Assembly: GCF_014023275.1 (NCBI RefSeq)
Contig: NZ_CP054698.1
Coordinates: 6,657,001-6,721,000 of the forward strand
From: Nostoc edaphicum CCNP1411
Lineage (GTDB): Bacteria > Cyanobacteriota > Cyanobacteriia > Cyanobacteriales > Nostocaceae
DNA: 64,000 nucleotides
Direction of reading: 5' to 3'
Shown: one piece after another, positions 28,320-36,681 of the stretch
How positions within the stretch are numbered: the first letter of the stretch is position 1
Layout of the letters: every line of letters begins with the position of its first letter
The notes under the pieces: model-generated
Database searches by the model: none
Seen by the model: only the letters and a program-made list of their open reading frames with translations
What the model was told of the DNA's origin: nothing
Made by a program: the position numbers and the translations under genes

Positions 28320-29996
28320 ATGCTTAATATAAGTTTTGCACTCCCCACGACCGCAAGCCAGATGTTTGGGCAAAAGACAATTCGACCGCTTACTGCTGCT
28401 ACCCTGTGTGGCATTACTTTCATCAAAGATAGGCTACTTGCCATTGACAGTATTAAAGGCCATCTACTGGAGATTGATCCCACCTCTGACAACAGCAAAA
28501 TTCTCAATCCCCATCAAGTTAAAGAATTTACTGATGTCACTGGTCTAGCTGCATGGGAAGATACCCTATGGGTGAGCCGAGAAAATAGTGTTTACTTGTG
28601 CAAGCTCAATGCTTTGGGTCTAGAACATTTTGTAACATTGCCTTATCCCGCTGATGGCGTTGCTGTTTGGGAAACAGCAGTTTATGTAAGTTGCCAAAGG
28701 CTGGGCTACATTCTGGTTTTTGACCGCGAAACGCGAAAAGAGATTACCAGATTTTATGCTCCTGGAGTTGGCATAGAGAATTTGGCAGTCAACCAAGAAA
28801 TGCTATGGATTTGCGATCGCACCGAACAATCAGTTTACGCGATGGACAGAGCAACGGGTGAACTGCAATTCAGCGTTCTGACACCCTTTGAATGTCCTAC
28901 AGGTATTGCAATCCATAAAAATGACGAAACAGGTAAAGAAAGTATTTACGTTGCCTACGCCTCAGAGGAGCCTTATATTCGGGATAATCCCAATGCTGAT
29001 CCGAGTCATGAGCTAACGTTCCGCGATCGCACTTTTATTCATCCCCTGTATTATCATTACCAGCCAGATAAGTGCTATGCCCTCTCTAATGGCTATCTCA
29101 TTGAAATGTCTTATGCTGAGGAAATTGCACCCTTAGACGAGGTTTATTTACCTGACGTGGAATGGCGTATCGCCCTACCATCCGAAACTGAGCGTCAAAA
29201 GGTGAAACACGTTGAAGCCATTGGTATACCCTTTACCGAAGAAGTGATAGAGGGGCAACGTGTAGCAGTATTTAAATTTGATTCTCTTACCCCAGGAGAA
29301 CGGCATATATTTGGCTGGAAAGCACTTTTGGAAGTTCGAGGCATTAAGTATCGCATCACACCCAGAGATGTGGAAGACGTTCCTGAACTGTCTCCAGAAT
29401 TGCAAACACGCTACCTAGTGGATGATGACGATTTAGCAATGGATACTACCATTGTTCGCCGTGCCGCCAGAGAAGCGATTGGTTCTGAAACCAATGTGCT
29501 GCGGAAAATGTACAGCATCCGCAACTACGTTTACGATCAATTATCTTACGGTATTAAACCTTACATTGACACGCCAGATATAGTTTTAGAACGGGGTGTT
29601 GGTTCCTGTGGCGAATATGTCGGTGTCTTACTTGCCCTAGCCCGTTTAAATGGCATCCCCTGCCGTACCGTAGGTAGGTACAAATGTCCTCCCCATAGTG
29701 ACTTACTAGGAGTGCCACTACAACCCGACTTTAATCATGTTTGGCTGGAGTTCTACGTCCCAAATTTTGGTTGGTTGCCAATGGAATCAAATCCTGACGA
29801 TGTGGGTGAAGGTGGGCCTTATCCGACGCGCTTTTTTATGGGCTTATGCTGGTATCACATTGAAATTGGCAAAGGTATCACCTTTGAAACCGTTACAAGT
29901 CAAGGTGCGCGGCTAACCAAAGAAGATGTCCCTATCGGTGATTTGGCCATAAATCATATCCGGTTTACAATTCTTAAAGAATTACCACCTTTTTAA
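28320..29996 (+). CDS. Transglutaminase-like protein with N-terminal beta-propeller-like region
   Basis: 558 residues from ATG 28320 (a TTG 12 codons earlier is less likely because it reads repeat DNA). The first half (about 20-230) has short repeated strands such as GITFIKDRLLAIDSIKGHLLEID and GLAAWEDTLWVSRENSVYL, which suggest a six-bladed propeller. The C-terminal part is a transglutaminase core: Cys in GVGSCGEYVGVLLALARLNG, His in DFNHVWLEFYVPNFGWLPME, and a nearby Asp or Asn (SNPDD) completing a papain-like triad. Such proteins can be peptidases or cross-linking enzymes; no signal peptide is seen, so action in the cytosol is likely. A strong terminator follows. Confidence 0.8.
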   Translation: MLNISFALPTTASQMFGQKTIRPLTAATLCGITFIKDRLLAIDSIKGHLLEIDPTSDNSKILNPHQVKEFTDVTGLAAWEDTLWVSRENSVYLCKLNALGLEHFVTLPYPADGVAVWETAVYVSCQRLGYILVFDRETRKEITRFYAPGVGIENLAVNQEMLWICDRTEQSVYAMDRATGELQFSVLTPFECPTGIAIHKNDETGKESIYVAYASEEPYIRDNPNADPSHELTFRDRTFIHPLYYHYQPDKCYALSNGYLIEMSYAEEIAPLDEVYLPDVEWRIALPSETERQKVKHVEAIGIPFTEEVIEGQRVAVFKFDSLTPGERHIFGWKALLEVRGIKYRITPRDVEDVPELSPELQTRYLVDDDDLAMDTTIVRRAAREAIGSETNVLRKMYSIRNYVYDQLSYGIKPYIDTPDIVLERGVGSCGEYVGVLLALARLNGIPCRTVGRYKCPPHSDLLGVPLQPDFNHVWLEFYVPNFGWLPMESNPDDVGEGGPYPTRFFMGLCWYHIEIGKGITFETVTSQGARLTKEDVPIGDLAINHIRFTILKELPPF

Positions 29997-30075
29997 ATTT
30001 CTTCGATTTATTTACCCAAATTATGCTTTTTAATTAGCTCCTGTTTTTCAGGATTATTGAGCCAGTCTTTTAGAG

Positions 30076-30103
30076 CCTCAGCGATATGATCGCTGAGGTT
30101 TTT
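30076..30103 (+). terminator. Intrinsic terminator after the transglutaminase-like gene
   Basis: CCTCAGCGAT (30076-30085) pairs perfectly with ATCGCTGAGG (30089-30098) around a 3-base loop, followed by TTTTT. Confidence 0.9.
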
Positions 30104-30186
30104 ATCTGCTTTTTAGGCTATGTTGATTTAGTGGTTTTTCCTATTCATCAACCATGAAGACAACATTTTAGATTCAGACTAAGGGT

Positions 30187-31575
30187 ATGAATGATTGGAA
30201 ATCTCTGAATGACTTCTCTGACAAACAATATACACAGCAGCAAAACTTCTCGCTGGCTTTTCTGCTGCGGATGATCAATGGTATATCTGACCCCATTTTT
30301 CTTAAAAACGACCAACATCAGTGGATACTACTTAACGATGCCTTTTGTAATTTCATCGGGTATAGCCGAGAAGAATTAATTGGTAAGTCTGACTATGATG
30401 TTTTTTCCAAAGCGGAAGCTGATGTGTTTTGGGAAAAAGATGAACTAGTTTTTACTACAGAGATAACTCATGAAAACGAGGAATTATTTACAGATTCCGA
30501 TGGCGCAACACACTGTATCCTGACCAAAAAATATTTGTTTAAGGATGATTTAGGTAATCGTTTCTTAGTTGGGATTATTCGTGATTTAACAGAGCAAAAG
30601 CAGGTAGAAGCTGCCTTGCGCCGTAGTAATGCTGTACTTAAACAAGCGGAAGCAGACCTACGACAGCAAACACAAGAACTAGAAACAGCATTATCCAAAC
30701 TACAAAATACCCAAACTCAGTTAATTCAAAGCGAAAAAATGTCCAGTTTGGGTCAACTAGTTGCAGGTGTGGCACATGAAATCAACAACCCAGTTAGCTT
30801 TATTTACGGCAATATTAGCCCAGCGGATGAATACACCAAAAGTTTATTTTCACTGTTAGAACTCTACCAAAAACATTATCCCCAACCAGTCAAGGCAATT
30901 CACGAGTTTACAAATCTAATTGAACTAGACTTCTTAAGGTCAGACTTACCCAAATTATTCCAATCGATGATGATGGGAGCAGAGCGGATTCGAGAGATTG
31001 TGCTTTCCCTGCGGACTTTTTCACGCGTAGATGAAGCTGAAATGAAACGGGTTGATATCCATGAGGGAATTGATAGTACGATGATGATTATCCAAAGCCG
31101 CTTCAAGGCTACTGACCAGCGCCCGAAAATTGAGGTGATCAAAGAATATGGCAACCTCCCCTTGGTTGAATGTTATGCTGGGCAGTTAAACCAAGTATTT
31201 ATGAATATTTTAGTGAATGCGATCGATGCTTTAGAAGATTCATCGGTTATATCTCGGTGGTCAACAAAGAAACGACTAAAAACGGATAATCCCCGAATTT
31301 ATATTCGCACCAAATTACTAACACCAAATCAAGTCACAATTGGCATTGCTGACAACGGACTCGGAATACCAGAAGATGCTAAAAAGCAACTATTTGATCC
31401 CTTTTTTACGACCAAGCCCGTTGGACAAGGTACGGGTATGGGGCTGGCTATTAGTCACCAAATTATCACAGAAAGACATGGCGGCTCTTTAGAATGCATT
31501 TCGCAACCAGGAGTTGGTACTGAGTTTATCATTCGCATTCCCCTCATTCAACAACGTCAAATTTCTAACGCCTAA
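30187..31575 (+). CDS. PAS-domain sensor histidine kinase
   Basis: 462 residues, soluble. A PAS domain at about 25-145 (SDPIFLKNDQHQWILLNDAF, IGYSREELIGKSDYDVF) is followed by a coiled coil (145-180) and a transmitter domain. The phosphoacceptor His lies near 196 in LVAGVAHEINNPVSFIYGN, then an N box NQVFMNILVNAIDALE, G1 IADNGLGIPEDA, an F box FDPFFTTKP and G2 GTGMGLAISHQI. The HEINNPVxFIYGN form is typical of a large cyanobacterial kinase group, also seen in the larger kinase at 40370. No response regulator is adjacent. Its last 11 bases overlap the convergent nuclease gene. Confidence 0.9.
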   Translation: MNDWKSLNDFSDKQYTQQQNFSLAFLLRMINGISDPIFLKNDQHQWILLNDAFCNFIGYSREELIGKSDYDVFSKAEADVFWEKDELVFTTEITHENEELFTDSDGATHCILTKKYLFKDDLGNRFLVGIIRDLTEQKQVEAALRRSNAVLKQAEADLRQQTQELETALSKLQNTQTQLIQSEKMSSLGQLVAGVAHEINNPVSFIYGNISPADEYTKSLFSLLELYQKHYPQPVKAIHEFTNLIELDFLRSDLPKLFQSMMMGAERIREIVLSLRTFSRVDEAEMKRVDIHEGIDSTMMIIQSRFKATDQRPKIEVIKEYGNLPLVECYAGQLNQVFMNILVNAIDALEDSSVISRWSTKKRLKTDNPRIYIRTKLLTPNQVTIGIADNGLGIPEDAKKQLFDPFFTTKPVGQGTGMGLAISHQIITERHGGSLECISQPGVGTEFIIRIPLIQQRQISNA

Positions 31576-32425
31576 TATTAACTCTTAAACTGGGCAGTGG
31601 ATACGACTGATGTTGCTTAAAATCGGCAAACTCACAGATTGAGTTAAATGGACAAAAGCGGCAGTGAGAACCAGGATTAGGGGGGAAAATTTTACTGAAA
31701 TTACTGCTTTGTTCCTGATATTTTTGTAAATCGTGTTGGTGCTTGTGAGCAATGTTCGCTAACTCAAATTTTAATGATTCCAATTCACTATTATTAATGC
31801 TAATTAACTCAGACTTTTTACATATTTCTAAATTATAAAATGATGCCACAGCTTCTCGCCCAGGGTAAAGATAGCGAGCTGCTAATAAATAAACTAATGC
31901 CTGTCGTTGATCAAAAGCCGACTTACCAGTTTTGAAATCCAAAATATGTAAAGTGCTATCAGACTCAATGAAAACGCAGTCCATAGCCGCATATAAGCGA
32001 AAACAATAATCCTCTTGTTCAACTACTATCGGTTTAGGAAAGCCTTCATCGCCTGGAGTTAATTGGATAATATCTTTATCCAAAAGCAACGGAGCATCGT
32101 GATATTTTTTCAAAATTTGCAGCACGCGTTGCTGGACTTGATCGCTTGAGTTGGCTAATTTAAGTAGCTGTGCAACTCTTTCTACACCATCTGCTTGCTT
32201 CAACAGATGCCTGTGATGATGAAACTCATAAACGCCTTTTTGGGCGAGTATCCCAATCCGCTGGGGTGCGGTGGCTTGCGCTAACAGCGCCTTGACTTGT
32301 GGTTCGTGTTGCCGTGCTTTGATAAACCCCCGTCTCATCTGGCAATGCCAGCGTTCTTGCCCGGTTGCTGGGGCAACTAGAGACCAAAGGTGATAACTGG
32401 CAAAAGGTCGATCGGGGGTTGACAT
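31565..32425 (-). CDS. PD-(D/E)XK nuclease family protein (RecB/Cas4-like)
   Basis: 286 residues. The central motif LHILDFKTGKS with the upstream MDCVFIES and downstream QRQALVYLLAARYLYPG matches RecB-family nucleases of the PDDEXK_1 type (the D-F-K-T core corresponds to D/E-x-K). Near the C-terminus CRFCPFNSICEF gives three closely spaced cysteines, and a fourth Cys occurs near residue 28 (WHCQMRR), which together could hold an iron-sulphur cluster as in Cas4 and AddB. No cas gene is present. It probably processes DNA ends. Its 3' end overlaps the kinase gene by 11 bases in convergent arrangement. Confidence 0.8.
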   Translation of the reverse strand: MSTPDRPFASYHLWSLVAPATGQERWHCQMRRGFIKARQHEPQVKALLAQATAPQRIGILAQKGVYEFHHHRHLLKQADGVERVAQLLKLANSSDQVQQRVLQILKKYHDAPLLLDKDIIQLTPGDEGFPKPIVVEQEDYCFRLYAAMDCVFIESDSTLHILDFKTGKSAFDQRQALVYLLAARYLYPGREAVASFYNLEICKKSELISINNSELESLKFELANIAHKHQHDLQKYQEQSSNFSKIFPPNPGSHCRFCPFNSICEFADFKQHQSYPLPSLRVNIRR

Positions 32426-32572
32426 TGCTCAGAAACAGTGAGAGAAAATACGGTGGGGAGAAGTTTAAGCTAAGGCTTCCTTAGAAAAGAACTTCGGAGG
32501 ATACTTGCTGCTACACACGCTTTGCGGGAAGCTTTTAATAGTACTGATAATGTACGGGAGCAAGTGGCAAAA

Positions 32573-34003
32573 ATGAGCGCTAGTAGCAATTCCAGCAAGA
32601 TAAAATTTGGTACCGATGGATGGCGAGGGATTATTGCCGATGACTTTACTTTCCCAAATGTACGGAAAGTAACAAGGGCAATCGCCACTTACTTAGAAAC
32701 AGCCTACACAAAAGATAGACCAGTACTTATTGCCTACGATACTCGCTTTTTAGCTGACCAGTTTGCCCAAACAGCGGCCCAAGTCCTAGCAGACTTAGGT
32801 TGGACTGTGAAAATTACTGACCGGGATTGCCCCACACCAGTAATTGCCTACAACGCCCGTCACCTAAATTCCGCAGGGGCGTTAATGTTTACTGCTAGTC
32901 ATAATCCAGCACCTTACTGTGGAATTAAATATATACCCGATTATGCTGGGCCTGCCACTCCAGAGATTACTGATACTATTGTGGCAAATATAGAAAGTGC
33001 ATCTGATGAGTTGCCTGGAAGCAATCCATCAGGTTCAATTTCAATTTTCGATCCGAAACCTGATTACCTGAAATTTATCTACACTCTACTTGATGTAGAA
33101 AAGATCAGAAGCGCTAATTTAAAGGTAAAGTACGATGCTTTGTATTCTACCTCTCGCGGATATTTAGATGAAGTTTTGCAACATAGTGGCGTTCAGCTAG
33201 AAAGTTTCCACGATTGGCGGGATGTTTTATTTGGGGGTGGAATGCCAGAACCCAAAGGAGAACAATTAGTTGAATTAGTGGAAGCAGTACTTCGAGATCA
33301 AGCTGATTTGGGCTTGGCGACGGATGGAGATAGCGATCGCTTTGGTATCGTTGATGAACAAGGAAACGTCCTGACTCCGAATACTGTGCTGCTACTTCTA
33401 GCACGTCATTTAATCAAAAACAAAGGTAAAACTGGCGCTATTGTCCGCACTGTGGCGACAACCCACCTGCTGGATAATTTTGCTGCTAAAAATGGGCTGC
33501 AAATTTACGAAACAGCAGTTGGTTTTAAATACATCGGCGAAAAAATGCGCGAAACTGATGTGTTAATTGGCGGAGAAGAATCAGGCGGATTGAGTATTAT
33601 CGGACATATTCCCGAAAAAGACGGGGTTTTAGCCGATATGCTGGTGGCAGAAGCGATCGCTTATGAAGGCAAACCGCTAAGTCAACTTGTCAAAGAAGCG
33701 ATCGCTGAAGCCGATGGCCCACTTTACAACAACCGCCTAGACTTGCACCTCACAGAAGCCCATAAAACCGCCGTCATCGACTCCTTTACCAAAAATCCAC
33801 CTACAGAGGTAGCAGGAATTAAAGTCAAGGAGGTGGGGCGTAAAGACGGTATTAAGCTCTATTTAGAAGAAGGTAGCTGGGTTTTATTGCGTCCTTCCGG
33901 TACAGAACCACTGGTGCGCGTCTACCTAGAAACCAACACTCCCGAAAAACTCACCCAAATCGCCCAAGAGTTAGAGAGTGCCATTGCTAAACTAGAGGCA
34001 TAA
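32573..34003 (+). CDS. Phosphoglucomutase/phosphomannomutase (alpha-D-phosphohexomutase)
   Basis: 476 residues from ATG 32573; the frame is open to a TTG at 32522 but conserved sequence starts at KIKFGTDGWRGIIADDFT. All active-site elements are visible: phosphoserine loop MFTASHNPAPYCGIKY, metal loop ATDGDSDRFG, sugar-binding GGEESGGLS and phosphate-binding RPSGTEPLVRVY. It interconverts hexose 1- and 6-phosphates in the cytosol and feeds glycogen or nucleotide-sugar synthesis. In contrast to the mutase-like half of the protein at 2461-4989, this enzyme looks fully active. Not in an obvious operon; short repeats lie downstream. Confidence 0.92.
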   Translation: MSASSNSSKIKFGTDGWRGIIADDFTFPNVRKVTRAIATYLETAYTKDRPVLIAYDTRFLADQFAQTAAQVLADLGWTVKITDRDCPTPVIAYNARHLNSAGALMFTASHNPAPYCGIKYIPDYAGPATPEITDTIVANIESASDELPGSNPSGSISIFDPKPDYLKFIYTLLDVEKIRSANLKVKYDALYSTSRGYLDEVLQHSGVQLESFHDWRDVLFGGGMPEPKGEQLVELVEAVLRDQADLGLATDGDSDRFGIVDEQGNVLTPNTVLLLLARHLIKNKGKTGAIVRTVATTHLLDNFAAKNGLQIYETAVGFKYIGEKMRETDVLIGGEESGGLSIIGHIPEKDGVLADMLVAEAIAYEGKPLSQLVKEAIAEADGPLYNNRLDLHLTEAHKTAVIDSFTKNPPTEVAGIKVKEVGRKDGIKLYLEEGSWVLLRPSGTEPLVRVYLETNTPEKLTQIAQELESAIAKLEA

Positions 34004-34013
34004 TAATCAAGAA

Positions 34014-34130
34014 TTAGGAGTTAGGAGTTAGGAGTTAAGAGTTGTAAATTAACAATTCTTAACCTCTAACTCCTTTTAAAAGTTATGAGTGATGAGTTCT
34101 AAATTAATAACTCCTAACTTCTCAATCGCG
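34014..34130. repeat. GGAGTTA heptamer repeats in inverted arrangement
   Basis: Four consecutive TTAGGAG/TTAAGAG units at 34014-34042 are matched by TAACTCC and TCCTAAC units at 34066-34116. Between phosphoglucomutase and the LapA-domain gene; likely a hairpin or terminator. Confidence 0.7.
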
Positions 34131-34153
34131 TCTCTCCTCACTTCGATCAAAGT

Positions 34154-34432
34154 ATGAAAACTCTCGCTCCTTTTTTGACATCTCTAGTTGTGGCGGTTTG
34201 GGTAATAGCGATCGCAATTATTTCAGTCCAAAATGCCACACCCGTATCGTTAAAATTCTTAACATTCCAATCAATTCAGATACCAATGGGTTTAGTGCTA
34301 GCTTTTAGTGCCGGTATCGGGTTAATTGGTATGGCACTGCTGCAACCTCTGTGGGGACTTGCTGGTTTTGGGCAGGGTAATTCTCGATTGGAAGACGATG
34401 CGGAATTTTTTGTCGATGATGAAGACTTTTGA
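34154..34432 (+). CDS. LapA-domain (DUF1049) membrane protein
   Basis: 92 residues with two hydrophobic helices (SLVVAVWVIAIAIISVQNATP and IPMGLVLAFSAGIGLIGMALL) and an acidic C-terminal tail (LEDDAEFFVDDEDF). The VQNATPVSLKFL segment after the first helix is the LapA/DUF1049 signature. In proteobacteria LapA links to lipopolysaccharide assembly; in cyanobacteria the role is unknown. Start at ATG 34154. It ends just before the small-gene island. Confidence 0.85.
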   Translation: MKTLAPFLTSLVVAVWVIAIAIISVQNATPVSLKFLTFQSIQIPMGLVLAFSAGIGLIGMALLQPLWGLAGFGQGNSRLEDDAEFFVDDEDF

Positions 34433-34445
34433 GAGTTGAATAGCT

Positions 34446-34699
34446 GTGCAGTATCAAAACATTATTACAATCGAACCAGGAAAACGAGGTGTAAGCCTTG
34501 TATTCGAGGAATGCGAATTACTGTATACGATGTTTTATCTTATCTTGCTTCTGGGATGACCTACGAGGAAGTGCTTGATGACTTTCCTTATTTGACACAA
34601 GAGGATATTTTGGCTTGCCTAAGCTATGCGGCTGATCGAGAACGGCAAATGCTGACAATGCAAAAGCTTTTGACAAAAATCCAAATTTGGGAGTTTTGA
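34446..34699 (+). pseudogene. DUF433 antitoxin-type gene broken by a one-base frameshift
   Basis: From GTG 34446 the frame reads VQYQNIITIEPGKRG, the typical start of DUF433 proteins, and runs off-frame at GGTGTAAGCC (about 34489-34498). The continuation KPCIRGMRITVYDVLSYLASGMTYEEVL...YAADRERQM is in the frame one base away. The family normally reads GKPCIRGMRI, so a single G appears lost after GGTG. The frame that stays open from 34436 starts with unrelated residues (NSCAVSKHYYNRTRKTR) and is unlikely to be the original protein. DUF433 proteins are small helix-turn-helix antitoxins, often next to a PIN-like DUF5615 toxin; no such toxin follows here. Confidence 0.7.
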
Positions 34700-34721
34700 C
34701 ACTGTATTAAATTTAAAAACT

Positions 34722-34979
34722 ATGGAAGCTGAGTATGATTTTAGCCAGGGCAAGCGGGGAGCGATTGAATCAACATCAACAGGCAAAACTCGAATTACAA
34801 TTTGCCTAGATGATGAAGTACTAGGATGGTTTCGTGACCAAGTTCACGCAGCAGGTGGAGGAAATTACCAAACTTTGATTAACGATGCCTTGCGTGAGTA
34901 CATTCAGCAGCGCCGTGAACCGTTAGAAGATACATTACGGCGAGTATTGCGAGAAGAACTTGAGCGTATTGGAAAATAA
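34722..34979 (+). CDS. BrnA-like antitoxin without adjacent toxin
   Basis: 85 residues: EYDFSQGKRGAIES at the N-terminus, then a ribbon-helix-helix part TRITICLDDEVLGWFRDQVH and AAGGGNYQTLINDALREYI, which is the BrnA antitoxin pattern, and a charged helical tail. BrnA represses its operon and binds BrnT ribonuclease. No brnT lies upstream here; the gene follows the broken DUF433 gene after 22 bases. The start ATG 34722 has no strong ribosome binding site. It may be an orphan left after loss of its toxin, or act on BrnT encoded at 37111. Confidence 0.8.
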   Translation: MEAEYDFSQGKRGAIESTSTGKTRITICLDDEVLGWFRDQVHAAGGGNYQTLINDALREYIQQRREPLEDTLRRVLREELERIGK

Positions 34980-35013
34980 GGATATTTTGGCTTCGGTAAG
35001 ATCGAGAACGGCT
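34980..35013 (+). repeat. Scar resembling the DUF433 3' region
   Basis: GGATATTTTGGCTT at 34980-34993 and ATCGAGAACGGC at 35001-35012 recur in the same order within the DUF433 gene (34603-34616 and 34635-34646), with a shorter spacing. This looks like a deleted duplicate of that gene end, between the orphan BrnA and DUF29. Confidence 0.55.
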
Positions 35014-35457
35014 ATGAGCGCAACTTATAAAGCAGATTTTAATTTGTGGATTGAGCAGACAGCCCAACTATTGCGATCGCATCACTGGCATGAAATTGAT
35101 GTAGAACATCTGATTGAAGAGGTTGAAGGCTTGGGCAAAAGTGAAAGGCGGGCTATTGCCAGTCAACTAACTCGCTTACTCTTGCATCTGCTCAAGTGGC
35201 AATATCAACCCCAGCGTCGCTCAGATAGTTGGCTCGATTCGATTGCTGATTCTCGCACCCAAATTGAGTTAGCAATAGAAGATAGTCCTAGTCTTAAGAG
35301 CTATCCTACAGAGCAACTTGAGGAAAGTTATCAAAGGGCACGTCGCCAAGCAGCCAAGCAAACGGGGATACAAATTTCTGTGTTTCCAGAAGAGTGCCCA
35401 TATTTTTTAGAGTTAGTGTTGGATGAAGACTGGCTACCGGAAGCAAGCGATATTTAA
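35014..35457 (+). CDS. DUF29 family protein
   Basis: 147 residues from ATG 35014 (upstream in-frame codons read the scar sequence). The family pattern is clear: YKADFNLWIEQTAQLLRSHHWHEIDVEHLIEEVEGLGKSERRAIASQLTRLLLHLLKW, then SWLDSIADSRTQI and a C-terminal FPEECPYFLELVLDEDWLPE. DUF29 proteins are small, helix-rich and often found in several copies next to toxin-antitoxin or transposon remnants in cyanobacteria; the function is not known. Convergent with the ParE-type toxin gene that follows. Confidence 0.88.
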   Translation: MSATYKADFNLWIEQTAQLLRSHHWHEIDVEHLIEEVEGLGKSERRAIASQLTRLLLHLLKWQYQPQRRSDSWLDSIADSRTQIELAIEDSPSLKSYPTEQLEESYQRARRQAAKQTGIQISVFPEECPYFLELVLDEDWLPEASDI

Positions 35458-35490
35458 TAACTTTAATTTGTAACTGTGTGGCTAGTGGCG

Positions 35491-35769
35491 CTAATCTGGA
35501 TAACGCTTTGACGTGTGGAAAACCCGAAGAATTTCTACTGACTCTTCTTTGACTCGATAAATAACAATATATGGCGTACCAGAAACTACTAGCTCCCTTG
35601 TACCTTCTATACGTCCAGTTCGCCCCATAAAAGGATAATTCTCAAGTTGACTGGCAGCAAGTTGAATCTTCAATATCACTTCCTGCGCTGCTTGTGGATT
35701 CTCTTTCAGGATGTAGCTATGTGCTTGTTCCAAATTACGAAGCGCACGACGCAGCCACTTAATCTGCAT
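35491..35769 (-). CDS. RelE/ParE-type toxin
   Basis: 92 residues from ATG 35769. IKWLRRALRNLEQAHSYILKENPQAA, NYPFMGRTGRIEGTRELVVSGTPYIVIYRV and the end EILRVFHTSKRYPD match ParE/RelE family toxins (ribosome-dependent mRNA cleavage or gyrase inhibition). The start codon lies within the last codons of the antitoxin gene upstream (11-base overlap), a typical type II toxin-antitoxin layout. ParE is favoured because the partner is a ribbon-helix-helix protein. Confidence 0.88.
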   Translation of the reverse strand: MQIKWLRRALRNLEQAHSYILKENPQAAQEVILKIQLAASQLENYPFMGRTGRIEGTRELVVSGTPYIVIYRVKEESVEILRVFHTSKRYPD

Positions 35770-36001
35770 TGGTGAGCCTTGCAAAAGTCGCTTTTACTTC
35801 TTCATCACTGGCAAAGTCTCCAGCATCCGCTTCAGCAATTCCCTTTTGAATCTCCTCAATTTGCCACTGATACATTTCTAGATAAGTGGCTACCGCCTCA
35901 TTAAGTACGTAGCTGCGATCGCGATTCATTCCTGCTGCGATCGCGTCAAGTGCAGCCTTCTGATTGCTATCTATCCGAAACGTAATATTTTCTTTGCTCA
36001 T
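35759..36001 (-). CDS. Ribbon-helix-helix antitoxin partner of ParE
   Basis: 80 residues from ATG 36001 (MSKENITFRIDSNQKAALDAIA, then RDRSYVLNEAVATYLEMYQWQIEEI). The N-terminal half is a ribbon-helix-helix DNA-binding fold and the acidic C-terminal half (AEADAGDFASDEEVKATFARL) the toxin-binding tail. The frame is open 19 codons further upstream but those codons read the probable operator, so the later ATG is preferred. Expected to autorepress through the palindrome at 36034-36051. Confidence 0.88.
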   Translation of the reverse strand: MSKENITFRIDSNQKAALDAIAAGMNRDRSYVLNEAVATYLEMYQWQIEEIQKGIAEADAGDFASDEEVKATFARLTNAD

Positions 36002-36033
36002 CGTCTTGTGAAAGTTGTCTTGCAACATATTAT

Positions 36034-36051
36034 ATTGCAATATATCGCAAT
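36034..36051. promoter_or_regulatory. Palindromic operator of the RHH/ParE pair
   Basis: ATTGCAATATATCGCAAT is a dyad with one mismatched pair, and similar TTGCAAC and TGCAAC half-sites flank it (36019-36026 and 36050-36057). The spacing of repeated half-sites before the antitoxin gene fits an RHH repressor. Confidence 0.6.
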
Positions 36052-36120
36052 GCAACATGATTATAGTGGCGATCGCTATTTTCTCAAAGAGTTTGTAGCC
36101 TGTAAGCCTTGCAATACATG

Positions 36121-36148
36121 AAAAAGGCCTACGTTGGCAGGCTTTTTT
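36121..36148. terminator. Bidirectional terminator
   Basis: AAAAAGGCCT (36121-36130) pairs with AGGCTTTTTT (36139-36148) with one bulged base. T-runs on both strands; it probably ends the minus-strand micro-operon finishing at 36185. Confidence 0.7.
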
Positions 36149-36184
36149 AGAAGGTTTTGGGAGAGCGATCGCACTCTTATAAAA

Positions 36185-36589
36185 TTAAAACGTCCATTCG
36201 TGGTCTGGATCATCTAGGGCGGCGCGAACAGAAGCTAAGTTAGCAAGGTCTTTGAAAGGGCTTGATTTAGCTATTTCTGTGATTGAGTTTAAGGTAAGCG
36301 CTAGTTGTTCATTATTGCCGGATGCGATCGCATTATCAACGACAGCAAACAAAGCGCGAAAGTTTTCTGCACGTTCATCAAAAGAGCGATCTAGATACGC
36401 CATCAGCAACTCTCGCTGGGCGTTAATCTTGGTGATTGTTTCATTTTCCCAAGCTTCAATCTCTCGTCTGTTGAACTGTTCCTGTTCGGCAATTCTTTTA
36501 TACTTAATATAGGCTGAAACCATTTGCTGTAGGCATTCAGCAGGATTTATGTTTGCGAGTGCAAAAGCACCTATTTTCTGTACTGACAT
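36185..36589 (-). CDS. Hypothetical helical protein, third gene of a micro-operon
   Basis: 134 residues, almost wholly alpha-helical by composition (VSAYIKYKRIAEQEQFNRREIEAWENETITKINAQ), with an N-terminal segment that is mildly hydrophobic (IGAFALANINPAECLQQMV). I do not recognise a named family. The start ATG 36589 has an excellent ribosome binding site, GGAGG, that lies inside the last codons of the upstream 29-residue frame. The three frames 36770 to 36185 run on the minus strand with a 4-base overlap and a 2-base gap, so they form one unit. The middle part recalls coiled-coil proteins of phage or stress modules, but this is only an impression. Confidence 0.75.
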   Translation of the reverse strand: MSVQKIGAFALANINPAECLQQMVSAYIKYKRIAEQEQFNRREIEAWENETITKINAQRELLMAYLDRSFDERAENFRALFAVVDNAIASGNNEQLALTLNSITEIAKSSPFKDLANLASVRAALDDPDHEWTF

Positions 36590-36591
36590 AC

Positions 36592-36681
36592 TTAATATCC
36601 TCCCATAGTACGATACTTTGCTTGGATAGTCGTGCTTGTAGGATTCAGATACCCTTCACTGTCTAAAACAGGAGTTTTCAT
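36592..36681 (-). CDS. 29-residue peptide gene in the micro-operon
   Basis: The frame reads MKTPVLDSEGYLNPTSTTIQ and ends AKYRTMGGY. The ATG overlaps the stop of the preceding 30-residue gene in an ATGA arrangement, and its end carries the ribosome binding site of the next gene. The peptide is polar and not membrane-spanning. Support is organisational: overlap, tight spacing and conserved direction; there is no homology that I can recall. Confidence 0.55.
   Translation of the reverse strand: MKTPVLDSEGYLNPTSTTIQAKYRTMGGY

Noticed and set aside
31565..32425. Cas4 assignment for the RecB-like nuclease
   Set aside because: Similar cysteines, but no CRISPR or cas genes in the window; kept as a general PD-(D/E)XK nuclease.
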